From Massospora cicadina (lineage: Eukaryota > Entomophthoromycota > Entomophthoromycetes > Entomophthorales > Entomophthoraceae), in contig JAKSZP010015873.1 of the NCBI GenBank assembly GCA_022478985.1, positions 1-64,000 on the forward strand: a stretch of 64,000 nt of DNA, in the 5' to 3' direction. The notes below the pieces were generated by a model. It saw only the letters and a program-made list of their open reading frames with translations. It searched no databases and was not told the DNA's origin. Made by a program: the position numbers and the translations under genes. Below, one piece after another: positions 21,901 through 34,769 of this stretch. Positions within the stretch are counted from its first letter, which is position 1. Each line of letters begins with the position of its first letter.

Positions 21901-24900
21901 TGATTAAAATTTATCTAAAAGTTTGCAATAAAACGCAAAATGAAAACGCTGATTTTGATTCAAACTCAAAGTGCAAAATAAATACAGAAAAGCTTTCATA
22001 ACGTCTGAGGTACCCATCAGATGTTCTAGAATGGTCCCAAATAAGAATATCAGAGGCTGAGATTTTTGAGGCAAGCCTGCAGATATCCTGCTGTTTGTGG
22101 ACTCCGCAGGAACAAGTTCAACTATATCCCTCATTTCCTAATATAAAATCAGCCTGATGAAGGTGCTTATGGAAACTTCGCCTTCTGTTATTTAGAATAA
22201 GAACCTGAAAAAAATAAATTCCATCATCTTTATATCATTTTTTTGAGATTTTGAGAATGCACCCTGGAGTTTGAACGGATAATAAATTATACCTCAGACT
22301 TCAACAGATCTGTCAACATTCTGTACGCCCTCTTAGCCAGCACGGACAGTACTCCTAAGTGTTAGCATCATATTTATCATCTTTTAAGGATCTATCAACA
22401 AATGTTTAATAAGACAAAAGAACAAGGATTTAATCACCACCGCACTCTCCTGTTTGTCAGACCTTACCTGGGCCCTCCTGCCTAACTGTTTTTGTTTTTA
22501 TGTGGAGATTCCAATCATCACACAGAGGTTCTTGACATAGATTATAAGCATATAATATCTCCTACCCCATACCAGTGATTCCCCAACTCCCCTTATGTCT
22601 ACCAATTGCGTAGCCTTTGAGCAGTGCTGTTTGTAGATCTCCCTGACCCCTTCCACATATGACATGACTGCCTATTCCAGCCACTTAATTGGCATGTTGA
22701 TAATATTATTATTTGTGTTTCATTTGTCATCCACAAATAAAAATGCGTGGAAGTCTCCCTTTTTGTGCTAAACCCACTAGTCTAAAAAAATCCAAGTAGA
22801 TTAATTTAATAGAGCTGAATTTTAATTAGTAAAGGAAAACATTGAATCCATGTCTAGCGTCTATAGACTTACTTGCTTCTTTACATCTTTTAGAGTCAAT
22901 CTGTCACTTTTTTATGCACTCTCTTAAATTGAATGTAAACTAGGCGTAAATTTGGGCTTATAATATATAGAGCTTTATAGATGAAATTTAAATCTTGCTT
23001 ATGACAGATAAGGTGATTAAATAATCTTATAATGGACTGGTTCTTTCCAGTAGTGGACAAAAGTGTTGAGTAAAACCAATCAAGTGATAGTCCACAACCC
23101 TGAAAGCACCACATAGAAGGCTCTAAATGTCCGCATACTGCTAAGTTGGGGTTAAATTAATCTTTGTAGAAGAGTTAAGAGGATACTCAACCCTAACAGA
23201 GCTCCCTGACCCCAAGATATAGATAGGAAGGATTCCACCAAGTGACTAATTTTAATCTCTTGGTTCATAGAGAAAAAGCTCATTATAGTGTAATTTGACC
23301 AAATAAAATAAATAATTGAATGGGTTTAAAAGATAGATTTTATTGAGCAAAAACTTCTGAAATAAACAGAATTTTGAGATGAAATATAAAAATTCCTATT
23401 TATACTAGTCATAAATAATAACCAAACTTGTTTAAGTCTGATGATTATTTATGCTGAAAATGTGAAAATAGATGATTTAAGAAATATATAGTAATTTGCT
23501 TATTATGCTTAAGGAATTCATATATGTTATAGTTGGTAAGCATGTCTAAATAATTTAAGTTGTAGGAGTTTGGTGCAAAAAGCAAAAAATAAAGGGCCTA
23601 TTTTACAGGCTCAAACGTCAGGTTGCATTTGGAGTAAATTTTGAGAAGGAAAATTTGTTAATTTCAACTTCTTTAAATATCTTTGCTAGGAAATTTCTCC
23701 ATTTCAGAACCACTATAATAAGGGGTGCCTCTCAGTTCCAACTGCTGTTGCGGTCTGGCAGTAAGTTCAGATTGTAATTTAATCAAATATTTTTTGATGG
23801 GTGAAGTTTGAATCCTGTTGATCCCTTGAAGACATATAGTAGCCTCCATTTGATATACTTGTGACCAATTATGTTTTTTTTCTATTTTAAGATTATTAGT
23901 ATTTTTGTAATTGTTAGTATTATCTCTAATAAAGATAATGTGATGGTCAGAAATGTCCTGTACCGTCACAAAACCCTTAGAAAATAATTTCCTTTAGTAA
24001 CTTTTTCTAGAAGAAAGCTTGTGCATAATAGAGACTAAAGTTAATTGGCTTGTTCCCCTGTTTTATTGATCATTGGGCTATAGGGGCTATGAAATCTTGA
24101 GAGTTACCAATTTTAAACAAGTTAATGGACCACCAGAAAGGTGAAAATCAACCCTTATCTGGCAACAGAACTCAAGGGCTCCCATGTCACATAAAATTAT
24201 GATGTTGAAAAAGAAGGCATTAGTTTTATTAAATAATAGGGCACAAATTATCATTGACCCATTTTTTAAGGTGGTTTAGTTATAGTGAGATAATAATGCC
24301 CATTCAGCCCTACAAGAAAAAGCCCAAAAGCATTATTTATGCCATATGGATGGATCCTGAAGGATATGTAATTTGGTTCTTATAGATATAGGTTAGGTCT
24401 TAGATAATATTAAATGTCTGACAAGGTTATAGCACATCCTTAACAAATTGGCATCTTTTTAATATCAAAACTTTTGCTATTGGCTAGTCTTATTAGCTTG
24501 TGTGACATGAGTATGAGCTTTTAAATGATTTTCTAATGAATCGATGTTAAAATAAAAGTAATTATCTATTGTCACTTTTTCATAGATCATACCATCAACA
24601 ATTTTTGTAATTATTAGTCTACCATTTTGGTAGAACATATATCTTGTTAAGATTTTCCAGGGTTTTAGGCTTGCATTAAAGTCATAAATTCTATCTTTCA
24701 GTAACAAGTGCATTCAGAGCTATAAAACAATAAACGTTATATCATTTTAGTAAAACTTACTTGAATAATGCTAGTTCTCAGAGTTGTTGCTTTGTGTAAA
24801 TTACTACCTCATCAGTCATTAAACTGCATACTTCATCTGTTCTATCCATAATATACAAAAATTTGAATAACAAGAGTAATAGTTGAATTTTTTTAATTAG

Positions 24901-24914
24901 TATGAGTTTAGTCA
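21901..24914. other. AT-rich region with two unassigned minus-strand coding-like scraps
   Basis: Most of this stretch shows nothing. Two minus-strand frames are somewhat protein-like: 23969-23673 (98 codons; VTVQDISDHHIIFIRDN preceded by an open stretch, then SELTARPQQQLELRGTPYYS) and 24713-24477 (78 codons; MIYEKVTIDNYFYFNIDSLE). They may be parts of one broken mobile-element gene, since they share the strand and lie 500 bases apart. No motif is recognised. Confidence 0.25.
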
Positions 24915-25673
24915 CATTAAGAGCTTTTTTTTTAATATATAGCTCTATATCAGACTAAAAATAAAAAAATAATATGAATATTGACTTTTTATGCTATTAT
25001 TTTCTGGATCTAACTCACTTATGCTTCAATACTGTGTTCTAAAGACAACAGAAATTTGGTTTAACTATGAGTGAGTCACAAGAAAATGAGTTGAATGATA
25101 AAGTTAAATAATGAATTATCATGTCTCACCTCACAAGAGAACCGCTGACTAATGAATTTAGCAATCACTATATTCAATTTCTTATTGTTGCAATATAAAT
25201 GGAAACCCCAGATAAGGAATAGCTTTGACAAGATACTAACCAGTGACACCCATTGAGATTTTTTTAATCTCAGTACCCATTTATAGATATTGCAATCATC
25301 AAGTTTGGTAACGAGAAAGCAATATGTCATAAAGTCTTATAAATTACCAAAAATAATTAGTCCAATTCTTATAGCGGGTTGTGCCTTTATTTTCTATATT
25401 CCTATTATCTTTAGCAGTTTATATAGTATTAATAAGTTAGAAAAACTAAAGTACTCTTTACTTTTCAACTCTAAGAAAATTTACAGTAATATTTGGTGTG
25501 CTGGCCTCAATAAAATCATCAAGACTAGAATCATTTGTTTTATGACAAAGTTTAAAGCTATAATTTGGCCCCTAAGTCTAAGGATATTATGACATACCAA
25601 TCCTACTGCAATTATAAGAATTGTGAGGTTTTTATGAACAAACACCAGTGAGTAACCAAATGGAATTTTTCTA
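24915..25673 (+). repeat. 5' LTR of element B
   Basis: The boundaries are inferred from similarity to 27908-28703 and from the primer-binding-site-like motif starting at 25676. The start is uncertain by tens of bases because of divergence. Confidence 0.65.
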
Positions 25674-27907
25674 GTTGGTGCTCACTAAAGTAGCAACTGA
25701 ATAACAAAAGCATGCTTCACTAGACGCACTGAAGTATAATCAAAAAGACCCACTACACTACTCCAAGCTAGACATGATGGATGCAGTCTACAAAAACATT
25801 TTTTTTGCAAGAGATTACCAGTATCTGTTAATCTTCAAGCAAAGCTTCAAAAGTATCTCACCAGCTATATCGTTGCTCCAGGATTAAGAGTAGTTTCTGC
25901 AAGAAAGCGCCTGCTACATTTTATCAAATTTTTCCCTATTGCGATTTTTAGTTAAGCTCAGGTCAAAGTACCAGAAAGAGCTTGATGCAAGCAGTGATGA
26001 AGAATAGCTAGGAATAACTTTATTGTGTTGTAGAAAGATTAGCAAAAGCTATATTCCAATCTCTTATAAAACAAGACCAATTTACTAAACTATCTAACAA
26101 AAGTTGAGTTTAATTCTTTGGAAGCTATAGATAAATATAATGAAGATTATTATACAATGATGGATCAGTCAGTGAAGATGCAGAGTATGCTAAGAAATTC
26201 TTATTTTGACCATCATTTAGCTATATATGCTTTTGTGTTGATCCCTAGGACCTAAAATTATGGACCATAACTTAGTTGCCAGTGATGCAACAACAGATTA
26301 TGGACTTTAATGTAATTAAATCACTTATTTCAAACAGGCGCAAAGGATAAACATCAATGAAGCCAATATATGTCTCAGGAGGTTACTAGCCTGTACATGA
26401 GAGTCACAGAATCAAATTCATGGGAATTGGAGCTTTTTGTACCCTGATGTGAAAATCAATGTCAACTACAAATTAAGCAAAGATATTCCATAGAAAAAAA
26501 GTGCTCACATACTTGCCAAGATTATGCTGCACCAAAATATAGAAAAACACCAAAAATCAAATTCAATACATGAGGAAACCTCTAAGAAAGCACAGATAAT
26601 TAGGAAAATTGCATGGAAGATTAGATTCATATTGCGTGGGGTCAAAAGTTAGATGATGATGAGTGCAATGAGTGAAAGTACATCATTCCAAGGAATATGC
26701 TCAATGGTCTGATAAAACTATGTGGCACTGAAGTCATCTTAGATAATGAGGTTAAAGCCACACATTATATTGCCATGCCAAAAACATGAAAACCTTACCT
26801 AAAGTGGTAAGATAAATTTCAGAAAAAGGAACAAAGCCTTCAGAATAAGCACCAAATTACTCATGTTGTCAATGCCAAACATTAGAAATTTTACATAAAA
26901 ATGGAGTTTCCAGTACCTGGTACAAAATTTAGATTTTCTGATTTATGCATAAACCAGAAGTATCTATATATAATATTGCTTTTAATGTTCATAAATATTA
27001 AGCTCCAATGACGTCAACGTGAAAATGAAATCACAAGCTTGCTAATTTATACAATGATGAATAATTATCACTCATTTGAAGAATCCAGTATTATTATGTG
27101 GTACTTTAGAAGGTGTGATCATGTTAATAAAGGATGCGTTTTTTAAAAAAAGGTGATCTCATGGGATCAAAAGAATTATACACCTCAAAATACAAAATTA
27201 CTTACCAGAGGTTTTAAAATTTTAAACTGAAGAACCATATTATGATTGAGCGAGCTTGTCAAAGTTTTGCGCGCTAAAACTATTTTATTACACAACAAAA
27301 CATAAAAAATAATTGCATAGAAGTGCTGAAGCCTTTCAATTGAAAAACCAACTTATTATAAGGCTGCCAATGTTAAATATTGCCCTTTCACTTGGTAAAT
27401 TAGCATTTATAATACCCATATAAAAATAAAAGTTAATATATGAGGCAAATGAAACTATTTTATATTAAAATTGTGCTTTATAAATTACCAAAAAATGGCA
27501 ATAAAGAAAACATGGGATGTAAGGTTAAAGCTTCAGAGTCAAGTTCACTTGTGGAGACAAAAGTACGTTGCTAGAAAATTAAGTTGCAAAAGAACTTTAG
27601 TCTTTCATAAAGTACTAATGAGTCCATTATTTACCTGGGCATAAAAATATCAATTGGCTTCTAAAAAGGATAAACCTGCCAAACTGACTCATATTCAAAA
27701 TCTGAAGTCAAATTGTAAACACGTTACTAATAGTAAAGGCATCCTCTTTGGCATAGAGAAACACATTGCATAGAGAAATGCCGTTGCCATTAATTAAAAA
27801 TTGTTGACTAATAAAAGCCCTTGATAAAAGAATAGAAATCAGAATGCCTAAATCAAATTAATCAAATCAAGTGAAACAAAGTTGATTTCTCCCCAAGTTG
27901 AGGCTGT

Positions 27908-28703
27908 GTTAAGATTATGTTGCTTTTTTCTTAAATGTATGAATCTCTAACCTTTATATCTCCATTTATATAGTTTTTCATCAGATCTAATATAGAAAAA
28001 GACAAGCTAATTCTTAATATGCAATGAGTTTCTGGACCTAACTCACCTAGGTTTTAATATTGAGCTTTAAAGACATAAGAAATCTGTTTCAATTATGAGT
28101 GTTTCACAAGCATGTGAGTTGAATAATAAAGTTGATTTGGTAAATAAATATGAATCACATCCTATAAAACTCACCTTATTGTGAAAATAGCAACAACTTC
28201 ATCCAATTTATTAATATAGCAATATGGAATGTCAAAGACCAATCATTATTTGCCTTAACAAGATGCTAACCTGCGCCACCACTAAGGATTTCTTTGATGA
28301 CATCCCACTACCCATTAATAAATAATGTAATCAAAATATCTGGTTAACAAGAATGCACTATGATGTAGATTATATCAATTTTTAAATGGAATTATTTTTT
28401 TCCTATAAGTAATGTGCCTATAATATGCTATATTCCTGGTTATTCTTTACCACTGATTTAGTTCTGGTATATTGAAAACCTATAGTACTTTTTACCTCTT
28501 AATTGAATCACAAACACAGTAATACTTAGCCTCTAGCGACTCTACAATTGCTAATTTCTGAGAGAAGCTGTCTTGAGAACAGATGGTCAAAGCTAGACTT
28601 TGGCCCCTAAGTCTAAGGATACTTGCAATATAAGCCTGCCACAAATAATGTTATTTCAAAATTTCTGGGAACAAGCACCAGCGATCTAGCAAATAGAAAC
28701 TAG
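27908..28703 (+). repeat. 3' LTR of element B
   Basis: It starts TGTTAAGATTATG after a purine-rich stretch and ends near AAATAGAAACT. Its match to the left copy includes the region 28600-28690. Confidence 0.65.
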
Positions 28704-28948
28704 CAGAGAAACAAGTGTCATATAGATTCAGGAATTCTTTACTATCCATTAATGTTTAGGCCGCCCACTAGAAACGTTTTTACTCTTCTTATATTTTCTC
28801 AACGTCTTGCTAATAAAGGCTATAGGGTAATCAACTAATTGATCATCAAATTTTAATTAGTTTCTACTTCCATATCTCTGGAAAGGTGAACACATCAGCT
28901 TGTCAGATTTGTACTGGCTAGTACTAAAATTTAAGCTAATGCGTAATG

Positions 28949-29430
28949 TGATTGCCAGATTATCCATTCTCTGGACTATAATATGAGGTTCAAAATGAAA
29001 CTCAAAGCTTTAAAACTACTAATGAGGTCAATGAAGACGAAAAAATGGAGTAAGTAGACTACTTTATTGAGGTTATATTTTTGATATTATAAGGTGAGAA
29101 GGGACAAGATGCTAAGACCTCCAATATCACATATGATCAAGGATCCTCCAAGTCCTTCCAGATTGATTGCCTAGCTAACACCTTCATTGTTCTTTGTTGA
29201 CAATGTCCTTGTGAACATGTCGTTGGAAGTCTCATCTTTTGTAATTTTGGAAACAGAGCCAAAATTCCAAAAGGCATATACATTGTTTCTCATGCATGTG
29301 ATGCTTCTTGATCAAAGTTTCCATCTGAGCCTTCAGTAACTACTTTTAAATAAAAGGACTCTGGAGTTGCTTATTGAGGCTCAATTTTGGAGTAGGAATC
29401 TTAAACCATTTATTATCTCAAGTCCTGACA
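28949..29430 (-). repeat. 3' LTR of element C
   Basis: On the plus strand it ends TCTCAAGTCCTGACA, matching TCTCAAATCCCAACA at 40381-40395. Internal matches include the block around ACTTTATTGAG (29062 and 40029). The outer end is approximate. Confidence 0.75.
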
Positions 29431-29462
29431 ACGTCCCCCTCAAGATACTGTCAGAGGGGGAC
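29431..29462 (-). promoter_or_regulatory. Polypurine tract of element C with inverted copy
   Basis: The coding strand reads CTTGAGGGGGACGT next to the LTR. On the plus strand GTCCCCCTC (29433-29441) is followed at 29454-29462 by its perfect complement GAGGGGGAC, so the tract can fold on itself. Confidence 0.6.
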
Positions 29463-30310
29463 ATAGGGCTAAAGTAACAAGCTCTGTACTTGGTTTACCA
29501 TTTTCCCCTTGATTAACATTTACAACGAAGTACTCTGAGTTCACCTTGTTGGGATAATGGAGGTTGATACCACGCATCCCTTATTTTTTGAGGCCAGGAA
29601 ACCTGAACTTCCTGGGTGTTGGATTACTTGTTTTTACTTTTCTTGGTCAAAAAGTCGTTACTCAGGATACTAAGTCTGGAGTGATAAAACTCCTAATAAA
29701 AGGTGACCAATTTTTACTTAAAATGATGAAAAGAAGAGAGTAAAGTTATTAGTTTAGTTTGCACAATATAAGGGAAAATCAGGCATATGTCTCAGCCAAT
29801 CTTTATACATACTAAGCCAAGATCTACTTCACGTTTCCTGATTGGGATTTACTCGCCGCATAGATTGGGTTTAAACACCGATATTAGGTGGTTTTGGGAG
29901 ATTAATAGATGACCTTATTAGTCTGGGATTGTTTCCAATGTTGCAAGGTGGTGACTTTCTAAGGGGATTATCCCCAATAATTTTGACAGTTCAGGTTAAT
30001 TCCTGTCTTTTACATCATCTAAGTCTTGGGTTCAGGAAGGAATCCTGATACACCTTATAAATAAGTTTTTAAGGTCCATACCATAGAACCTTGATCTTGT
30101 TCTGTTGACCTCTGGGTTGATGGAGATAAAAGAGAACAAGGTCACCTAATCGAAAATGGGTAAAGAGGGTAAGTCAACAAAAAATTGGAATATCTCCCTT
30201 TATGTGGTAGTGACAAAGTCTTTCATGCTAGGGTTTAAAGCCGGACAATTTCATCAGCTAATCCCTCATAGATAAATCAGAGTTCTCAGGTATGGAGGTA
30301 TTGAGCAGGG

Positions 30311-30346
30311 TTGGGTTGGGACCATCTAGTACTAAAAAAAAAAAAA
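30311..30346 (+). mobile_element. 36-bp 5'-truncated retroposon with poly(A) and 16-bp TSD
   Basis: A perfect 16-bp direct repeat GAGGTATTGAGCAGGG (30295-30310 and 30347-30362) flanks TTGGGTTGGGACCATCTAGT (30311-30330) followed by ACT and 13 A residues. A 3' poly(A) tail and a long TSD are the hallmarks of target-primed insertion of a severely 5'-truncated LINE or SINE. The tail GGGACCATCTAGTACTAA recurs in the insertion at 44111-44132. Confidence 0.85.
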
Positions 30347-30499
30347 GAGGTATTGAGCAGGGGCTGAAAGCTACTTGGTAAACGGGCAGCATACCCATAT
30401 AGCACTTTAAAGGGGAACACCTTGATGATTTAATGAAAGCTTATTAAGTATGCAATTAAGGCGCTTGGTAAATAATGTTTACAGCGAGTAGAGTTAAAG

Positions 30500-31200
30500 G
30501 TGAGCAAACTTCTGCAGGATAGAGATGAGTGTTCTGTTAGCATGTTCCACCATCCCATTGGTTGAAGTATTATGAGGGGTGATGAAACTTTAATTAGTTC
30601 CAAAAAGTTAAGCTAGTTTTTGGATTACCTTCGAGGTAAAGCTTATCCCAATGTCCAAAAGTAAAGTTTGTGGGCATGTGTTGGGTGAAAATTGATTAAA
30701 TAAGGAATAGGTACATGGCTTTTGAGGTGGCAGAGGATAAAGAAATCACTTCAACACATTTGGTTTAATGGTTCACTGCTATGAGGATATACTTATGGCC
30801 ATGTAACCTGGTGAGCAGAGGGCTCACTACATCGATGCTAGTGTCTTAAAGGGACTGGATGGGGCCACGACCAAGTGTTGATATTGAGGATTGTCCAATC
30901 TTGGGATCTGGTAAGTTAAACAACCCTCTAGATCTTCTTGGATGGTCTCAACCATTCAGTATTAATTTAATCATTTCTTTAGCCATTTGTGGATATTATT
31001 CACTACCCCATGTCCCACAGTCATATGCCCTTCTAGAATAACATCAATTTGAGAAGAAGGGCAGATATGAGGGAGCCATTTCTTATTGACTTTCTTGTAC
31101 AGCATACCTTTCTTAAACTGGGTATCATGAGTCATTTTTGTGGCTTAGCTGGGATCTCAGGAGTATCCAAATCCCATAATTCAGGCTGGGAAACTAGATC
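30500..31200 (-). pseudogene. Integrase remnant of element C
   Basis: The minus strand gives MLYKKVNKKWLPHICPSSQI, VILEGHMTVGHGVVNNIHKW (H2C2-like half) and, after gaps, LLLDIGISFTSKVIQKLA (second catalytic Asp region) and FITPHNTSTNGMVEHAN (Glu kept). A micro-retroposon insertion lies downstream at 30311-30346. Stops occur throughout. Confidence 0.78.
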
Positions 31201-31329
31201 GTACATTGAGTCCTCTTCTGGTGTCAAAGCATCCAGTACTAGCATCCTAGAGAGACCATCAGCGTTCTGATGAATCTCTACAGCATGATGAACTACAGTA
31301 AAATTATAGTTCTGCAGCTGTAGAGCCCG

Positions 31330-31640
31330 TCTGGCTACTGGCCATCCGTGTCCTTCATCTGCTGCAGCCCTTAGAGTAAGGAATGGTCAGTGATAATAGA
31401 GAAATGGCTATCATATAGATAGGGCCAGAAATGTTTGGCCGCCAACAAAAAAGCCAGCCATTCATGCTCAGTAATGATATAATTTCGTTCAGCCTTAGTC
31501 AAAGTGTTGCTGAAGTAAATCATCAAGTATTCGACTTGATCCTCATTGTGCTGAGCTAGGATGGGCCCAACAGCGACATCACTAGCATCTTTAAATAGAA
31601 AAAAGGGTCAATTAAAACGTAGATGGACTAAAAATGATCT
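31330..31640 (-). pseudogene. RNase H-like domain remnant of element C
   Basis: The minus strand reads PFFLFKDASDVAVGPILAQH, then IYFSNTLTKAERNYIITEHE and LAFLLAAKHFWPYLYDSHFS, then IITDHSLL. These are the RNase H strands with Asp, Glu and the TDH motif. The first Asp context is K-D-A-S instead of T-D-A-S. A few stops interrupt it. Confidence 0.8.
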
Positions 31641-31899
31641 GGAGCAAAGAGTGATACACAGCGCATTAAATTTATGTTACTTTTCAGGCTGCCACTTAAA
31701 AGCACACTCATTTGTAGAGGATAGGCCAGGAAATTTTGCCAATTCAGTGAACCAATGCTTAAATGATGATAATAGCTCACCATTTCCAGGAAAACTCTGA
31801 TATCCATATGGCTTTAAGGGCGCAACATTTTAATTGCATCAACTTTGTTTAGAATGGGCTGGATACCAGTTTTTAAGATCTTTTGTCTAAAAAATTCCG

Positions 31900-33100
31900 T
31901 TTCTGATTGGTTAAAAGAGTCTTTCAAAGGCTTTAAAATTTATAAAAACTTCATAAGATGGTTAAAGATTTCCTATGGTTGTTCTACATGACCATTGGAG
32001 GTTTGAAAAAAGACAGTGATAACCATGAGGTACACAAGGACACATGATAGTTTCAAATCCCTAATATTATATATATGGCACATTAAAAGGTGACCAATGT
32101 TGCAACGTCCCTGGGGCATTCTCAAGGGTTCAAATAGACCCTTGTTGGCTATAATTGCACATTTGGCATGATCTCAGGGGGAAGTTCTACTTGCCAATAA
32201 CTGCTAATGAGATCCATAGCAGAAAAAGTATTGAAATACTGCAAGCAAGCGGAGAGAGTTGTTGATCTGGGTCAAGGGGTAACTTTCATTCTTTGTAATT
32301 GAGTTGAGCTGGCAATAGTCCATCACCACGCGATGGATGCCATCCTTCTTCTGAACCAACAAGAGAGGGGAGGCCCAAGGGCTACGCAAAGGCACCAATA
32401 GCCTGTTTTAAGTAGTTTCTTGAGCTCAACGGCCTCCTGAGCTTCTTCAATCTTACTTTTTTGGTATAGACAGGACTGAATATTGGAGCATCACCAGTCT
32501 CTTCGTGATGCAAAGCACAATTTGTTTTCTCAAAATTGTAGGTAAAGGTCAAGAAGAGGTATGAGTACTACTTTAATAATTTATTAACCTGACGCTGTTG
32601 TTCACTAGTGAGCTCTTGTTCAATAAAGGTATTGATTATAGCACTCAAGGAATGTTTCTACCCAAGATACCATAAGCTTCCAAAGTTGCAGATATCATCA
32701 AAGATTTCATAGGAAGGAGGCAAATCTAAGAATATGGGGTGTTAGGTCCCATTATCCTAGGCTTGTCAGTGAGTTTAGTCAGCAACACCAATGTGGATCC
32801 AGTATAGGTAGGATCTAAAATTTCCAGACAGGTTAGGACCTCCTTGACTGATGGATTATCAAGGCCTCAGATCTCCAAAACAGTATCTGAAAGGAAAATT
32901 GACATGAACCAGGCTAACATTAAATTGAGTCTTTGGCGGTATAGTGGTTGTCTTGGGCAAATAAATTGACATGCCTTCTTGACCATCAACTGTAGGAGAG
33001 GGTATTAAAATGCAAGAATCCCTTACATGATACTCATGTCAGTCTATCTGCTTTTGCTCTCCAACAGTCAAACTGAAGCTTTGACTTCCATCTTGGTGTC
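31900..33100 (-). pseudogene. Reverse transcriptase remnant of element C
   Basis: The clearest block is 32398-32204: VPLRSPWASPLLLVQKKDG, then VVMDYCQLNSITKNESYPL, the fingers motif of gypsy RTs (family pattern SPWASP...VKKKDG...DYR.LN). The palm segment with YxDD is not readable. A thumb-like fragment (KILKTGIQPILNKVDAIKM and DIRVFLEMVSYYHH) follows near 31890-31770. Broken by stops and frameshifts. Confidence 0.8.
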
Positions 33101-33157
33101 ACAGGAGGTTTAAAAACCAGTGGGACCTGGTGTACCATCATGGATAAGAATCCCCAT

Positions 33158-33498
33158 AGTTAGGATTTCGCAGAACTCTTTCATTTATGAAATTGTTACC
33201 CCAAATATCCCCTGGTAATATCAGAAGGGGAACTAAATATATCTAATCGTATCAAGGTTAATAAAAATGATCAGGCTAATCACAATCAGGTGATAGAAGA
33301 TTTGATCACTCAGCGAGTGAAAAGATCAGATAAACACTAAACTACTTTAAAACCTATAAATTTTCAATCCTTTCATTAATAAAGGTTAGGGCAATTTACA
33401 ACATTATTTTTACTAGTATTCATAACTTTTTGGAGAATCCATCTAAGTAACTTTAATAAAATACCTGTCATTTTTGAAGTGTAATTCAAAACTTCAAA
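33158..33498 (+). repeat. 5' LTR of element D
   Basis: 341 bp, matched end to end with 37051-37391 and bounded outside by the TSD CCCAT. It contains ACCTATAAATTTTCAATCC (TATA-like) and AATAAAGGTTAGG (polyadenylation-like, near 33380), as does the right copy. Confidence 0.93.
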
Positions 33499-33500
33499 AG

Positions 33501-33522
33501 TGGTGCTCACTACAAGGGAACT
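33501..33522 (+). promoter_or_regulatory. Primer-binding-site-like motif of element D
   Basis: TGGTGCTCACTACAAGGG starts two bases after the 5' LTR. It is the clearest version of the motif shared by the elements here. Its complement would be a tRNA 3' end CTTGT-AGTGAGC-A-CCA, which has the right layout (T-stem strand beginning with C61, acceptor strand, discriminator A, CCA). Confidence 0.7.
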
Positions 33523-34298
33523 CTGAGTTATGAACCAGTGAAAATGTCAATCACTATAATGGATTCTCACTTTTCGCCTAAAAAGACTCAAGACCATGAG
33601 TAAGGCAGTATTTTACGATGGTCTGTTCCACTAGAACCAAAAACCAAGGGTACCATCTACGTTGGAATTCCGTGCCAACCAGGAATTTTATAGTCCCAAC
33701 TTATGCTTTGCCACGAATTTCAAATACAGCCCAAAGTTTTAAAAAACATCATCAATTAGATGCTTGAGGGGGTCTAATACCTGGAATCCGTTCTACTTAA
33801 TCTTGAACTAATGATGTAACCTCTATGTTGAAAAATTTTTATCAAACTTCTCAAATGCCAGGGATTCATACTGAGCAATACTTACACCAACTTGTACACC
33901 CTAATTTATAACACTTATTACCAGTAGTAGGAATGCATAATCAAGTGTTGCTTAATTTATTAGAAGGGCTCCAGTTCTTGAATAATTATGTTTTTGATTC
34001 TGAAAGTCTGTCTCTGAGTTCAGTAAAGATAATCATGATGCCATTATTAGTAATTGGACTCTTCTTAATGAAGTACATCAACGACATGTTCAGCTTAATC
34101 ACGGAATATTTGGTTTTTTGATTCACAGTTAATGAAGTGATTCCAGGAAGTTTAGAGGGAATGGAGAGATGTTATTTCTAAGCTCTCTGAGTGTAGCAAA
34201 TTAATGGAAGAGGAAATTAAAAATTTCTTCTTCCAATTGGAGCAATTGTACTCAGGAATTCAAATTTGAGTTAACAAAGTAGAAAAACCTCAGGAACT

Positions 34299-34644
34299 AT
34301 GGGTCCTCGTGGGGAACAAGGTCCTCCTGGGGTTGAAGGACCTCGTTGGCAACCTGGGGGTGAAGGGCCACGTGGAGCTCTTGGCGCTAATGGACCTCAT
34401 GGACCTCCAGGTGTTGAAGGGCCCAATGGACCAACAGTTTCTGATGGATCTTATGGACCACCTGGTGCTGCTGATTATTCAGGATCCCTTCAGCAGGTTA
34501 TCTCTCTTGAGCATAATTGACCGCTTGCATGAGCAATTTCATAAAGTTGCCAAGGAGTGTAATTTAACTCCCAATGGGGTAACTATTGGCCCCCTGTTAT
34601 CACTTCAGTTCTTATATGATGAATTGAATAGTCTGGTTAAATGA
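34299..34644 (+). pseudogene. Collagen-like gag segment of element D
   Basis: From 34299 an open frame gives about 18 nearly uninterrupted Gly-X-Y triplets, beginning [14 protein letters not shown] and ending [14 protein letters not shown], before [10 protein letters not shown] and a stop at 34520. In the second frame the text continues with LHEQFHKVAKECNLTPNGVT and IGPLLSLQFLYDELNSLVK, homologous to CGVAQECKLQVDGVPLNTGV in element C. So a +1 frameshift separates the tract from its natural downstream part. The upstream part (33790-34290) reads as a broken helical region. The role of a collagen-like tract in a retrotransposon gag is not known to me; oligomerisation is a guess. Confidence 0.65.
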
Positions 34645-34769
34645 ACAATGAATATGCCATCCTGTTACAAGCTTGCAAATCAAAAAGGGAGATGCTTTAA
34701 GCGAAGATTAAAACTTTGGAATTAAAATACAATGCACATCAGGAGCAAATTTAAAAGGTATCTCACAGA

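Larger units (their letters stand above)
24915..28703 (+). mobile_element. LTR retrotransposon B, short and decayed
   Basis: Two diverged direct repeats, about 24915-25673 and about 27908-28703, share islands such as TGGCCCCTAAGTCTAAGGAT and TTTCTGGA(T/C)CTAACTCAC. After the left repeat comes a primer-binding-site-like TGGTGCTCACTAAAG (25676). Before the right repeat is a purine run (CAAGTTGAGGCTG). These fix the plus orientation. The 2.2-kb interior is too short for a full pol and shows only scattered frames (for example EFNSLEAIDKYNEDYYTMMD near 26110) with no RT, RNase H or integrase motif. It is therefore a deletion derivative or an ancient non-autonomous element. The ends are approximate and no TSD was found. 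Confidence 0.7.

Noticed and set aside
25290..25592. 100-codon plus-strand frame with hydrophobic residues
   Set aside because: It lies wholly inside the 5' LTR of element B and is not conserved in the 3' LTR.
28915..28940. Third copy of the CTAGTACTAAAA retroposon tail
   Set aside because: It shares only GGCTAGTACTAAAA, lacks the GGGACCAT part, and has no flanking direct repeat.
30331..30346. Simple poly(A) microsatellite
   Set aside because: The A run is the tail of an insertion bounded by a perfect 16-bp TSD, so it is better explained as retroposition.
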